This document shows positions 36,591 to 45,273 of a stretch of 64,000 nt of DNA, piece by piece. Each line of letters begins with the position of its first letter. Position 1 is the stretch's first letter. The translations under genes and the position numbers were made by a program. This stretch comes from Streptomyces albidoflavus. GTDB taxonomy: Bacteria > Actinomycetota > Actinomycetes > Streptomycetales > Streptomycetaceae. The stretch covers positions 124,001-188,000 of the forward strand of contig NZ_JOII01000003.1 of NCBI RefSeq assembly GCF_000719955.1, written 5' to 3'. The notes beneath the pieces were generated by a model. The model was not told where the DNA came from. It saw only the letters and a list, made by a program, of their open reading frames with translations, and searched no databases.

Positions 36591-36610
36591 CCGGTTGTCC
36601 GGACAACCGG
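36591..36610. promoter_or_regulatory. Perfect 20-bp palindrome, probable GntR operator
   Basis: CCGGTTGTCCGGACAACCGG is a perfect 20-bp palindrome in the 102-bp gap between the divergent dehydrogenase and GntR genes. GT...AC half-sites of this kind are typical for HutC-type GntR regulators, so the adjacent regulator is the likely ligand and could control both genes. Confidence 0.7.
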
Positions 36611-36657
36611 ACCGCACACCTTCCCGCCCCGGCCACCCACCCTCTACGCTCGCCTGC

Positions 36658-37422
36658 GTGCCCCCGACCGACCACGACCCCACCGCCTCCCTCCACCTGC
36701 GCGTCGACCGCGGCAGCCCCGTCCCCCTCTACCACCAGCTCGCCCAGCAGCTGGAGGCCGCCGTCACCTCGGGCGCCCTCGTCCCCGGCACCCTCCTCGG
36801 CAACGAGATCGGCCTCGCCCGGCGCCTGGGCCTGTCCCGGCCCACCGTCCGCCAGGCCATCCAGTCCCTGGTCGACGCGGGACTGCTGGTCCGGCGCCGG
36901 GGGGTCGGCACCCAGGTTCTGCACGCCCCGCTGCGCCGCCCGCTGGAACTGAGCAGCCTCCACGACGACCTGGAGGCGGCCGGGCTGCGCCCCACCACCC
37001 GCGTCCTGCGCTGCGTCACCGAGACCGCGAGCCCCGAGACGGCGGCTGCCCTCCAGCTCGCCGAGGGCGCCGAGGTGGTCCGCCTGGAGCGGCTTCGGCT
37101 CAGCCACGGCGAACCGCTGGCCCGCCTCACCAACCACCTCCCGGCCGGCTTGCTCGACCTCGCCCCCGACCGGCTCGCCGGCAGCGGCCTGTACGGACTG
37201 CTCCGCGAGGCGGGCGTCACCCTGCACAGCGCCCACCAGTCGGTCGGCGCCCGCGCGGCCACCGCCGAGGAGGCCGGACTGCTCGGCGAGGCGCCCGGCG
37301 CCCCGCTGCTGACCATGCGCCGCCTCAGCCGCGACCACACCGGACGCGCCGTCGAACTGGGCAGCCACGTCTACCGGGCCACCCGCCACTCCTTCGACTT
37401 CCAGCTGCTGGCCCGCCGCTGA
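36658..37422 (+). CDS. GntR-family (HutC subfamily) transcriptional regulator
   Basis: The product (254 residues) has a GntR winged helix (PLYHQLAQQLEAAVTSGALV, then GLSRPTVRQAIQSLVDAGLL) and a UTRA effector domain of the HutC type (GLYGLLREAGVTLHSAHQSV, then GAPLLTMRRLSRD). It probably represses the divergent dehydrogenase and the ABC operon downstream in response to a sugar or inositol derivative. The GTG at 36658 has no ribosome binding site, but a TACGCT box lies seven bases upstream, which suggests a leaderless transcript. Confidence 0.88.
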   Translation: MPPTDHDPTASLHLRVDRGSPVPLYHQLAQQLEAAVTSGALVPGTLLGNEIGLARRLGLSRPTVRQAIQSLVDAGLLVRRRGVGTQVLHAPLRRPLELSSLHDDLEAAGLRPTTRVLRCVTETASPETAAALQLAEGAEVVRLERLRLSHGEPLARLTNHLPAGLLDLAPDRLAGSGLYGLLREAGVTLHSAHQSVGARAATAEEAGLLGEAPGAPLLTMRRLSRDHTGRAVELGSHVYRATRHSFDFQLLARR

Positions 37423-37487
37423 GACGGGCGCCCGGAGCCCGTACGGGAACGGTCGTACAACGAACCGCGAACGTGGCGTCGCACACA

Positions 37488-37516
37488 TTGACGGACCCCG
37501 CGGACCCCACTACAAC
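37488..37516 (+). promoter_or_regulatory. Promoter of the sugar ABC operon
   Basis: A -35 box TTGACG (37488-37493) and a -10 box TACAAC (37511-37516) are separated by exactly 17 bp. The transcript would have a leader of about 165 bases before the binding-protein gene. Confidence 0.65.
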
Positions 37517-37687
37517 CTCCCCTGTCCCCGCAGACGCGGGCCTCGCGCCCCCGTGGCGCCGGGCCGCTCCGGCGGCCCCGGGCCCCCGGCCCGAGACCCC
37601 GCGGACACGGTCGGGGATACTTGGGCGGTTGGGGCGGCTTCTCCGCCCCCTTCGCATGAAGCGTCACAGCGAGAAGGGCACGGCCTC

Positions 37688-38692
37688 GTGGCACGGTTTC
37701 GGACCTGGGTAAGCATCGCGCTGGCGGGGGTTCTCGGCGCATCCCTCGCGGGATGCAGCAGTACGGGCGGCAAGCGCGCCGAGGACGCCGCCAAGGCCGA
37801 GGCGGCCCAGGGGAGGGCCGCGGTGGACACGCCCCGCTGGACCTTCGCCATGGTCACGCACTCCGGCGACGGCGACACCTTCTGGGACATCGTCCAGAAG
37901 GGCGCCCAGCAGGCCGCCGTCAAGGACAACATCAAGTTCCTCTACTCGCACCACGACGAGGCCCAGCAGCAGGCGCAGCTGGTCGACGCCGCCATCGACA
38001 AGAAGGTCGACGGGCTGATCGTCACCCTCGCCAAGCCCGGCGCGATGAAGGCCGCCGTCGAGCGGGCCGTGAAGGCCGGCATCCCGGTCGTCACCGTCAA
38101 CTCCGGCTCCGAGAAGTCCAAGGAGTTCGGCGCGCTGACCCACATCGGGCAGGACGAGGAGATCGCCGGTGAGGCGGTCGGCGAGGAGCTGAACAAGCGC
38201 GGCCGCAAGAAGGCCCTCTGCGTCCTGCACGAACAGGGCAACGTCGGCCACGAGCAGCGCTGCGACGGCGTCCGCGAGAGCTTCGACGGCAAGCTGGTCA
38301 ACCTCTACGTCGACGGCACCAACATGCCCGACACGCAGGCCGCCATCGAGGCCCGGCTCCAGACCGACAAGAGCCTCGACTCCGTGGTGACCCTCGGCGC
38401 GCCCTTCGCGGACGCCGCCGTCAAGGCCAAGGAGGGCGCCTCCAGCAAGGCCGAGATCAACACCTTCGACCTCAACGCCAAGGTCGCCCAGGGACTGAAG
38501 GACGGCACCCTCGGCTTCTCCGTCGACCAGCAGCCCTACCTCCAGGGGTACGAGGCGGTCGACCTGCTCTGGCTGTACCACTACAACGCGGACGTCCTCG
38601 GCGGCGGCCAGCCGGTCCTCACCGGCCCGCAGATCATCACCGAGAAGGACGCCGACGCCCTCGCCGACTACACCAAGCGGGGCACGCGATGA
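37688..38692 (+). CDS. Sugar ABC transporter substrate-binding lipoprotein
   Basis: This 334-residue lipoprotein captures a sugar outside the membrane. The signal ends in a lipobox LAGC (C23), then a linker leads to a type I periplasmic-binding fold of the ribose/xylose/inositol class ([20 protein letters not shown], then [20 protein letters not shown] and [13 protein letters not shown]). The C-terminal part has the [17 protein letters not shown] segment of this class. The GTG at 37688 follows GAAGGG. The stop overlaps the permease start. Substrate is probably a monosaccharide or inositol, going by the kinase and dehydrogenase nearby. Confidence 0.92.
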   Translation: MARFRTWVSIALAGVLGASLAGCSSTGGKRAEDAAKAEAAQGRAAVDTPRWTFAMVTHSGDGDTFWDIVQKGAQQAAVKDNIKFLYSHHDEAQQQAQLVDAAIDKKVDGLIVTLAKPGAMKAAVERAVKAGIPVVTVNSGSEKSKEFGALTHIGQDEEIAGEAVGEELNKRGRKKALCVLHEQGNVGHEQRCDGVRESFDGKLVNLYVDGTNMPDTQAAIEARLQTDKSLDSVVTLGAPFADAAVKAKEGASSKAEINTFDLNAKVAQGLKDGTLGFSVDQQPYLQGYEAVDLLWLYHYNADVLGGGQPVLTGPQIITEKDADALADYTKRGTR

Positions 38693-39756
38693 GCGCACCC
38701 GCCCCGGCCACCCCCTCCGGGCCGGCGGACGGGCCGGCCGCCGACGAGCGGCTGATCACCCGCTCCCCGCTGAAGAAGCTCCTCGGCCGCCCCGAGCTGG
38801 GCGCGGTCGTCGGCGCCGTCGCGGTCTTCCTCTTCTTCACCTTCGCCGCCGACAGCTTCCTCCAGCTCTCCAGCCTCACCACGGTCCTCTACGCCGCCTC
38901 GACCATCGGGATCATGGCGGTGCCGGTGGCGCTGCTGATGATCGGCGGGGAGTTCGACCTCTCCACCGGCGTCGCCGTGACCAGCTCGGCGCTGATCTCC
39001 TCGATGTTCAGCTACCAGATGACCGCCAACGTCTGGGTCGGCGTCGGCGTCTCCCTGCTGCTCACCCTCGCCGTCGGCCTCTTCAACGGCGTGCTGCTGA
39101 CCCGGACCAGGCTGCCCAGCTTCATCATCACGCTCGGCACCTTCCTGATGCTGACCGGCCTGAACCTCGGCCTGACCAAGCTCATCAGCGGCACGGTCTC
39201 CACCAAGTCGATCGCCGACATGGAGGGCTTCGACTCGGCCCGGGCGGTCTTCGCCTCGACGCTCACCGTCGGCGGCGTCCACATCAAGATCACCGTGCTG
39301 TGGTGGATCGCCCTGGTCGCCGTCGCCACCTGGATCCTGCTCCGCACCCGGTACGGCAACTGGATCTTCGCGGCCGGCGGCGACGCCGACGCGGCCCGCG
39401 CGGTCGGCGTGCCGGTGCGCGCCACCAAGATCGGCCTGTACCTCGGGGTGGCCCTCGGCGCCTGGATCTCCGGCCAGCACCTGCTCTTCTCCTTCGACGT
39501 GGTGCAGTCCGGCGAAGGCGTCGGCAACGAACTCATCTACATCATCGCGGCCGTCATCGGCGGCTGCCTCATCACCGGCGGCTACGGCTCCGCGATCGGC
39601 TCCGCCATCGGCGCGCTGATCTTCGGCATGACCAGCAAGGGCATCGTCTACGCCGAGTGGAACCCCGACTGGTTCAAGTTCTTCCTCGGAGCGATGCTGC
39701 TGCTGGCGACCCTGCTCAACCACTGGGTCCGCAAGCGGGCGGAGGAGACGGCATGA
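38689..39756 (+). CDS. Sugar ABC transporter permease
   Basis: The 355-residue product has about ten transmembrane segments and the BPD_transp_2 fold of ribose-type importers. Typical parts are [19 protein letters not shown], then [20 protein letters not shown] and the C-terminal [20 protein letters not shown]. It would form the membrane channel with the binding protein and ATPase encoded on both sides. The ATG overlaps the stop of the upstream gene (ATGA), and its own stop overlaps the ATPase start. Confidence 0.93.
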   Translation: MSAPAPATPSGPADGPAADERLITRSPLKKLLGRPELGAVVGAVAVFLFFTFAADSFLQLSSLTTVLYAASTIGIMAVPVALLMIGGEFDLSTGVAVTSSALISSMFSYQMTANVWVGVGVSLLLTLAVGLFNGVLLTRTRLPSFIITLGTFLMLTGLNLGLTKLISGTVSTKSIADMEGFDSARAVFASTLTVGGVHIKITVLWWIALVAVATWILLRTRYGNWIFAAGGDADAARAVGVPVRATKIGLYLGVALGAWISGQHLLFSFDVVQSGEGVGNELIYIIAAVIGGCLITGGYGSAIGSAIGALIFGMTSKGIVYAEWNPDWFKFFLGAMLLLATLLNHWVRKRAEETA

Positions 39757-40625
39757 ACGCGCACCCCGAAGCCACGCCCGAGGCCGGGGCCGACTCCGGC
39801 GCCCTGGTCGAGCTGGCCGACGTCAGCAAGTACTACGGCAACGTCCGCGCCCTGGAGGACGTCTCGCTGGAGGTCCACCCCGGGGAGATCACCTGCGTCC
39901 TCGGTGACAACGGCGCCGGCAAGTCCACCCTCATCAAGATCATCGCGGGGCTCCACCCGCACGACACCGGCACGCTGCGGATCGCCGGTGAGGAGACCTA
40001 CCTCTCCTCGCCGCGCCAGGCCCTGGACCGGGGCATCGCCACCGTCTACCAGGACCTCGCCGTGGTCCCGCTGATGCCGGTCTGGCGGAACTTCTTCCTC
40101 GGCTCCGAGCCGACCACCGGCAAGGGCCCCTTCCGCCGCATGGACGTCCGCTTCATGCGCGAGACCGCCCGCGCCGAGCTGGCCCGGATGGGCATCGACC
40201 TGCGCGACGTCGACCAGCCCATCGGCACCCTCTCCGGCGGCGAGCGCCAGTGCGTGGCCATCGCCCGCGCCGTCTACTTCGGCGCCCAGGTCCTCGTCCT
40301 GGACGAGCCGACCGCCGCCCTCGGCGTCAAGCAGTCCGGCGTCGTCCTCAAGTACGTCGCCGCCGCCCGCGACGCGGGGCTCGGTGTCGTCCTCATCACG
40401 CACAACCCGCACCACGCCTACCTGGTCGGAGACCGCTTCGTCCTGCTCAAGCGGGGCGCCATGGCCGGCAGCCACCTCAAGGGCGACATCGACCTGGACG
40501 AGCTGACCCGCCAGATGGCGGGCGGCTCCGACCTGGACGAACTGGGCGAGGCACTGGAGCGCGCCCCCGTCCCCGACCACCTCGGCGGCGGCGCGGCGCG
40601 CGGCCCGGAGCCCGGCGGCCGGTGA
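39753..40625 (+). CDS. Sugar ABC transporter ATP-binding protein, single-domain
   Basis: This 290-residue ATPase powers the importer. It has Walker [10 protein letters not shown] (51-59), the signature LSGGERQ, Walker [13 protein letters not shown] and an H-loop histidine in [12 protein letters not shown]. Ribose-type importers usually use an ATPase of about 500 residues with two nucleotide-binding domains. This one has a single domain, like FrcA of the rhizobial fructose importer. The ATG overlaps the permease stop. A ROK kinase gene follows after a hairpin. Confidence 0.93.
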   Translation: MNAHPEATPEAGADSGALVELADVSKYYGNVRALEDVSLEVHPGEITCVLGDNGAGKSTLIKIIAGLHPHDTGTLRIAGEETYLSSPRQALDRGIATVYQDLAVVPLMPVWRNFFLGSEPTTGKGPFRRMDVRFMRETARAELARMGIDLRDVDQPIGTLSGGERQCVAIARAVYFGAQVLVLDEPTAALGVKQSGVVLKYVAAARDAGLGVVLITHNPHHAYLVGDRFVLLKRGAMAGSHLKGDIDLDELTRQMAGGSDLDELGEALERAPVPDHLGGGAARGPEPGGR

Positions 40626-40637
40626 CCCGCACCCCGA

Positions 40638-40665
40638 GGGGCGCGACCCGGTGAGGGCGCGCCCC
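40638..40665 (+). terminator. Hairpin after the ABC operon
   Basis: GGGGCGCG (40638-40645) pairs with CGCGCCCC (40658-40665) around a 12-nt loop, 13 bases after the ATPase stop. Confidence 0.5.
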
Positions 40666-40703
40666 CGGGGCGGGCGCGTGTGCGCCGGGCGTGCCCGGTA
40701 AGG

Positions 40704-40709
40704 CAGAAT
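40704..40709 (+). promoter_or_regulatory. -10 box before the ROK kinase gene
   Basis: CAGAAT lies seven bases before the ATG at 40717, where no ribosome binding site is seen. This fits a leaderless transcript. The -35 region is unclear. Confidence 0.4.
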
Positions 40710-40716
40710 CGTCGCG

Positions 40717-41889
40717 ATGAGCACCTACCGCGACCTCGCACACCGCGGCTCCGCACGGGCCACCGTCCTGCGTACCGTCGGCACGCGGGAGAGGCGGTCC
40801 CACCTGACCGCGCCCCGGGTGCCGACCGTCGGCATCGACATCGGCGGCACCAAGGTGATGGCGGGTGTCGTGGACGCCGACGGCACCATCCTCGAACAGC
40901 TGCGGGCCGAGACGCCCGACAAGTCGAAGAGCCCCAAGGTCGTCGAGGACACCATCGTCGAACTGGTCCTGGACCTCTCCGACCGGCACGACGTGCACGC
41001 CGTCGGCATCGGCGCGGCCGGCTGGGTGGACGCCGACCGCAACCGGGTCCTCTTCGCCCCCCACCTCTCCTGGCGCAACGAGCCGCTGCGCGACCGCCTC
41101 TCCGGCCGCCTCGCCGTCCCCGTCATGGTGGACAACGACGCCAACACCGCCGCCTGGGCCGAATGGCGCTTCGGCGCCGGACGCGGCGAGGACCACCTCG
41201 TCATGATCACCCTCGGCACCGGCATCGGCGGGGCCATCCTGGAGGACGGCCAGGTCAAGCGCGGCAAGTACGGCGTCGCCGGCGAGTTCGGCCACATGCA
41301 GGTCGTCCCCGGCGGCCACCGCTGCCCCTGCGGCAACCGCGGCTGCTGGGAGCAGTACAGCTCCGGCAACGCCCTGGTCCGCGAGGCCCGCGAGCTGGCC
41401 GCCGCCGACTCCCCGGTCGCGTACAACCTCATCGACCGCGTCCAGGGCAACGTCCACGACATCACCGGGCCGCTCATCACCCAGCTCGCCCGCGAGGGCG
41501 ACGCGATGTGCGTGGAGCTGCTCGGGGACATCGGGCAGTGGCTCGGCGTCGGCATCGCCAACCTCGCCGCCGCCCTCGACCCCTCCTGCTTCGTGGTCGG
41601 CGGCGGCGTCAGCGCCGCCGACGACCTGCTGATCCTCCCGGCCCGCGACGCCTTCCGCCGCCAGCTCACCGGCCGCGGCTACCGCCCCGAGGCCCGCATC
41701 ACCCGCGCCCAGCTCGGCCCCGAGGCCGGCATGGTCGGCGCCGCCGACCTGGCCCGCCTGGTCGCCCGCCGCTTCCGCCGCGCCAAGCGCCGCCGCGTCG
41801 AGCGGTACGAACGGTACGAGCGGTACGCCCAGGACCGCCGTACCGGCGACGACCAGGCCGCCGTCACCAGCCAGGAGAGCCCGTCATGA
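40717..41889 (+). CDS. ROK-family sugar kinase
   Basis: The 390-residue cytosolic kinase phosphorylates a hexose with ATP. The phosphate-binding motif is GIDIGGTKVMAG with D41, the substrate region is VMVDNDANTAAWAEW, and the structural zinc motif is CPCGNRGCWEQ near residues 203-213, which marks the ROK family. An N-terminal extension of about 35 residues precedes the core. Near the C terminus an ERY motif is repeated three times. It follows the ABC importer genes, an arrangement like the rhizobial frcBCAK fructose genes, so it may act on the imported sugar. Its stop overlaps the next start. Confidence 0.88.
   Translation: MSTYRDLAHRGSARATVLRTVGTRERRSHLTAPRVPTVGIDIGGTKVMAGVVDADGTILEQLRAETPDKSKSPKVVEDTIVELVLDLSDRHDVHAVGIGAAGWVDADRNRVLFAPHLSWRNEPLRDRLSGRLAVPVMVDNDANTAAWAEWRFGAGRGEDHLVMITLGTGIGGAILEDGQVKRGKYGVAGEFGHMQVVPGGHRCPCGNRGCWEQYSSGNALVREARELAAADSPVAYNLIDRVQGNVHDITGPLITQLAREGDAMCVELLGDIGQWLGVGIANLAAALDPSCFVVGGGVSAADDLLILPARDAFRRQLTGRGYRPEARITRAQLGPEAGMVGAADLARLVARRFRRAKRRRVERYERYERYAQDRRTGDDQAAVTSQESPS
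41800..41826 (+). repeat. Three 9-bp tandem repeats in the ROK kinase gene
   Basis: GAGCGGTAC occurs three times in a row (the middle copy with A for G at position 3), coding for ERYERYERY near the C terminus. Confidence 0.8.
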
Positions 41890-42476
41890 GCCTCCCCACC
41901 CCCACCGAGCCCAGGCCGGAGCCGGAGGTCGTGCCCGCGCCGCCCACCCGCGAGCGGCGCCGCCGCACGGTACGCAGACGGTGGATCACCGCCATCGTCA
42001 TCGTGCTGCTCATCGGCGTCCCTGCCGGCTACCTCCTGGTCTCCGCCGGGCAGAGCCGCGACAGCGGACGCGACAAGGAACGCAAGTGGTCGGCGACGGG
42101 CCTGACCAGCGGCTGGCCCTCCCAGGTGCAGCGCCGCATCTACCAGGTCCCCCTCCCGGACAACGCCTGGCACGTCGCCTACTACGAGACCAACAACTGG
42201 AAGACCAGCCGCCTCTACGTACAGTTCCGCACCACCGAGGACCAGCTGGCCGTCTTCCTCGCCACCTACGGCGCCACCCCCGAGGACCTGCAGCAGGGCA
42301 AGATCACGATCAGCGCCCGCAACCAGTCCGTCACGGGCTGGGACTTCGGCGTCTCCGGCCCGTGGTCCAGCCTCACCCACCAGCAGGACGACCCGCTGCC
42401 CACCCACAACATCACCGTCACCCGCAGGCCGACCGGCGAGGCCCTGGTCTACCTGGTCGCCACCAGCACGCCGTGA
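41886..42476 (+). CDS. Sugar-kinase-associated single-pass membrane protein
   Basis: This 196-residue protein of unknown function has a proline-rich N terminus, a basic cluster (TRERRRRTVRRRW), one transmembrane helix (ITAIVIVLLIGVPAGYLLVS) and an extracellular domain of about 140 residues. That domain includes WHVAYYETNNWKTSRLYVQF and ends in VYLVATSTP. The ATG overlaps the stop of the ROK kinase gene (ATGA), so it is co-translated with it. I know of no defined domain in it. Confidence 0.7.
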   Translation: MSLPTPTEPRPEPEVVPAPPTRERRRRTVRRRWITAIVIVLLIGVPAGYLLVSAGQSRDSGRDKERKWSATGLTSGWPSQVQRRIYQVPLPDNAWHVAYYETNNWKTSRLYVQFRTTEDQLAVFLATYGATPEDLQQGKITISARNQSVTGWDFGVSGPWSSLTHQQDDPLPTHNITVTRRPTGEALVYLVATSTP

Positions 42477-42495
42477 GCCGTTCCGGAGCCCACCG

Positions 42496-45273
42496 GTGAG
42501 CGGGGCAGGCCAGGGGGCCGTGACCTTCCTGCCCGCCGTGCTGCCCCGGCGCGGCCGCCTCGCCTGGTGGTCCCCGGACGGCGGCGCCCCGCCCCGCGAC
42601 ACCGGAGCCACCACCACCCTCACCGTCGCCCGCGCCCGGGGCGCCACCGTGCGCCGCGTCCCCGTGGAGGCCGCCGTCCTCGGCGTCGAGGAGGGCCTCG
42701 CCGCCCTGCTCGCCGACCCGGCCCCCGGGGCGTCCGCCGCCTGCTGGCAGGCGGCCGCCCGGCTCGCCCTCGACCTCGTCGCCCGGGGCCGCCTGCTGCC
42801 CGGCCTCACCGAGGCCGACGAGGACGCCTGGCGCGCGGGCCCGCTCGACGCCACCGACCTGCTCCGCCTCCGCGACCTGGCCGCCGCCCTGCCGCCCGAA
42901 GGGCACCCGGTCGCCCTGGAGGGCCGCTCCCCGCTCCTGGTCCCCGCGCCGGAGGCGCTGCTGCGGGCCTTCCTCGACGCCGTCGCCGACACGCTGCCCC
43001 GCACCCCGGCCGCCGCCGACGCCCTCGGCGCGCCCTTCGCCGCCACCGCGCCCCAGCGGCTGCCCGGGGCACGCGGCTGGGCCGCGCTGGCCGCCGCCGG
43101 ACAGGACGCCGGGGTCAGCCTCTCGCTCCGCCTCGACCTCTCCGCGTACGGCCTCTTCGACCCCGAGGGCGAGGAGGGGCGCCGGGGCGCCGGGGCCGCC
43201 GTCCTCCAGGTCCACAGCCTCGCCGACCCCACCCGGATCGCCGACGCCGCCGCCCTCTGGTCGGGCGAGCGGCTGCCCGGCTTCGGCCCGCGCGCCCGGA
43301 TCGACGCCGCCCTCGCCCTGCGCCGCGCCGCCCGTGTCTGGGCCCCGCTGGAACGCCTCGCCGACCAGCCCGTCCCCGACGTCCTGTCGCTGGACGACGC
43401 GGAACTCTCCGACCTGCTCGGGGTGGCCGCCGAGCGGCTGCGCGCCGCCGGGGTCCCCGTGCACTGGCCCAGGGAACTGGCCCGGGAGCTGACCGCCGAG
43501 GCCGAGGTGCGCGGCGCGCCCGGCTCCGCCACCGACGGCACCCCCTTCTTCGACGCCGACCGGCTCCTGGAGTTCCGCTGGCAGGTCGCCCTCGGCGGGG
43601 AGCGGCTCAGCGAGGCCGAGATGGACGAACTGGCCGAGGCCCACCGGCCCGTGGTGCGGCTGCGCGACCAGTGGGTGGTGGTCGACCCGGAAGTGGTGCG
43701 CCGCGCCCGCAAACGCGACCTCGGCCTCCTCGACCCGGTCGACGCCCTCGGCGTGGCCCTCACCGGCACCGCCGAGGTCGACGGCGAACCCGTCCAGGCC
43801 GTCCCCGTCGGCGCGCTGGCCGCCCTGCGCGACCGGCTCGCCGCCCCGCCCGGCCGCGTCGAACCGCCGGCCGGGCTCAACGCCACCCTGCGCGACTACC
43901 AGCTGCGCGGCCTGGGCTGGCTGGAGCTGATGACCTCGCTCGGCCTCGGCGGCTGCCTCGCCGACGACATGGGCCTCGGCAAGACCGTCACCCTCATCGC
44001 CCTCCACCTCAAGCGCGCCGGCACCGGCCCGACCCTGGTGGTCTGCCCCGCCTCCCTGCTCGGCAACTGGGAGCGCGAGATCGCCCGCTTCGCGCCCGGC
44101 GTGCCCGTCCGCCGCTACCACGGGCAGGGCCGCAGCCTCGGCGACGTACCGGACGGCTTCGTCCTCACCACCTACGGCACCATGCGCTCCAGCGCCGAGT
44201 CGCTCGGCTCCCTGCGCTGGGGCCTGGTCGTCGCCGACGAGGCCCAGCACGTCAAGAACCCGCACTCGGCCACCGCCCAGGCCCTGCGCACCCTCCCGGC
44301 CGCCGCCCGGGTCGCCCTCACCGGCACCCCCGTCGAGAACAACCTCTCCGAACTCTGGGCCCTCCTCGACTGGACCACCCCCGGCCTGCTCGGCCCGCTC
44401 ACCGCCTTCCGCGCCCGGCACGCCCGGCTCGTCGAGTCCGGCGAGGACCCCGAGGCGGCCGAACGGCTGGCCCGGCTGGTGCGGCCCTTCCTGCTGCGCC
44501 GCCGCAAGTCCGACCCCGGCATCGTCCCCGAACTGCCGCCGAAGACCGAGACCGACCGGCCGGTGCCGCTCACCCGCGAACAGGCCTCGCTCTACGAGGC
44601 GGTGGTCCGCGAGTCGATGGCCGCCATCGAACGCTCCGAGGGCATCGCCCGCCGCGGCCTGGTCCTCAAACTCCTCACCTCCCTCAAACAGATCTGCAAC
44701 CACCCCGCGCAGTTCCTCAAGGAGAGCCCCGCCCGGCTGGAGGGCCGCTCCGGCAAGCTCGCCCTGCTCGACGAACTCCTCGACACCCTCCTCGCCGAGG
44801 ACTGCTCGGCCCTGGTCTTCACCCAGTACGTCGGCATGGCCAAGCTCATCGGCGCCCACCTCGCCGCCCGCGCCGTCCCCGCCGAACTCCTCCACGGGGC
44901 CACGCCCGTCGCCGAACGCGAGCGCATGGTCGACCGCTTCCAGGAGGGCCGCACCCCCGTCCTCGTCCTCTCCCTCAAGGCCGCCGGGACCGGGCTGAAC
45001 CTCACCCGTGCCTCCCACGTCTTCCACTACGACCGCTGGTGGAACCCGGCCGTCGAGGAGCAGGCCACCGACCGCGCCTACCGGATCGGGCAGACCCGCC
45101 CCGTCCAGGTCCACCGGCTCATCACCGAGGGCACCGTGGAGGACCGCATCGCCGAACTGCTCACCGCCAAGCGGGCCCTGGCCGACGCCGTCCTCGGCTC
45201 CGGCGAAGGCGCCCTCACCGAACTCACCGACCGCGAACTGACCGACCTCGTCTCCCTGCGCAGGACCACGTGA
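42496..45273 (+). CDS. SNF2/RAD54-family helicase
   Basis: This 925-residue SWI2/SNF2 ATPase probably translocates on DNA. An N-terminal SNF2-associated region of about 430 residues precedes the motor. Motor motifs are GCLADDMGLGKTVT near residue 489, the DEAQHVKN box near 581, LTGTPVENNLSELW, then the second lobe with ALVFTQYVGM, LSLKAAGTGLNLT and the motif VI region EQATDRAYRIGQ. The GTG at 42496 follows GGAG. Its stop overlaps the GTG of the SWIM-domain gene, so both are made together, a pairing common in actinobacteria. Its cellular role is not established. Confidence 0.92.
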   Translation: MSGAGQGAVTFLPAVLPRRGRLAWWSPDGGAPPRDTGATTTLTVARARGATVRRVPVEAAVLGVEEGLAALLADPAPGASAACWQAAARLALDLVARGRLLPGLTEADEDAWRAGPLDATDLLRLRDLAAALPPEGHPVALEGRSPLLVPAPEALLRAFLDAVADTLPRTPAAADALGAPFAATAPQRLPGARGWAALAAAGQDAGVSLSLRLDLSAYGLFDPEGEEGRRGAGAAVLQVHSLADPTRIADAAALWSGERLPGFGPRARIDAALALRRAARVWAPLERLADQPVPDVLSLDDAELSDLLGVAAERLRAAGVPVHWPRELARELTAEAEVRGAPGSATDGTPFFDADRLLEFRWQVALGGERLSEAEMDELAEAHRPVVRLRDQWVVVDPEVVRRARKRDLGLLDPVDALGVALTGTAEVDGEPVQAVPVGALAALRDRLAAPPGRVEPPAGLNATLRDYQLRGLGWLELMTSLGLGGCLADDMGLGKTVTLIALHLKRAGTGPTLVVCPASLLGNWEREIARFAPGVPVRRYHGQGRSLGDVPDGFVLTTYGTMRSSAESLGSLRWGLVVADEAQHVKNPHSATAQALRTLPAAARVALTGTPVENNLSELWALLDWTTPGLLGPLTAFRARHARLVESGEDPEAAERLARLVRPFLLRRRKSDPGIVPELPPKTETDRPVPLTREQASLYEAVVRESMAAIERSEGIARRGLVLKLLTSLKQICNHPAQFLKESPARLEGRSGKLALLDELLDTLLAEDCSALVFTQYVGMAKLIGAHLAARAVPAELLHGATPVAERERMVDRFQEGRTPVLVLSLKAAGTGLNLTRASHVFHYDRWWNPAVEEQATDRAYRIGQTRPVQVHRLITEGTVEDRIAELLTAKRALADAVLGSGEGALTELTDRELTDLVSLRRTT

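Noticed and set aside
40626..40716. Transfer RNA or small RNA gene between the ABC operon and ROK kinase gene
   Set aside because: The region forms a GC hairpin but has no cloverleaf or CCA-type end, and it ends in a plausible -10 box.
42418..45114. A very long open frame antisense to the SNF2 helicase gene
   Set aside because: Its composition is Gly/Glu/Ala-rich with no recognisable domain, and it mirrors a well-supported gene. Such frames arise because stop codons are rare on the reverse strand of very GC-rich coding DNA.
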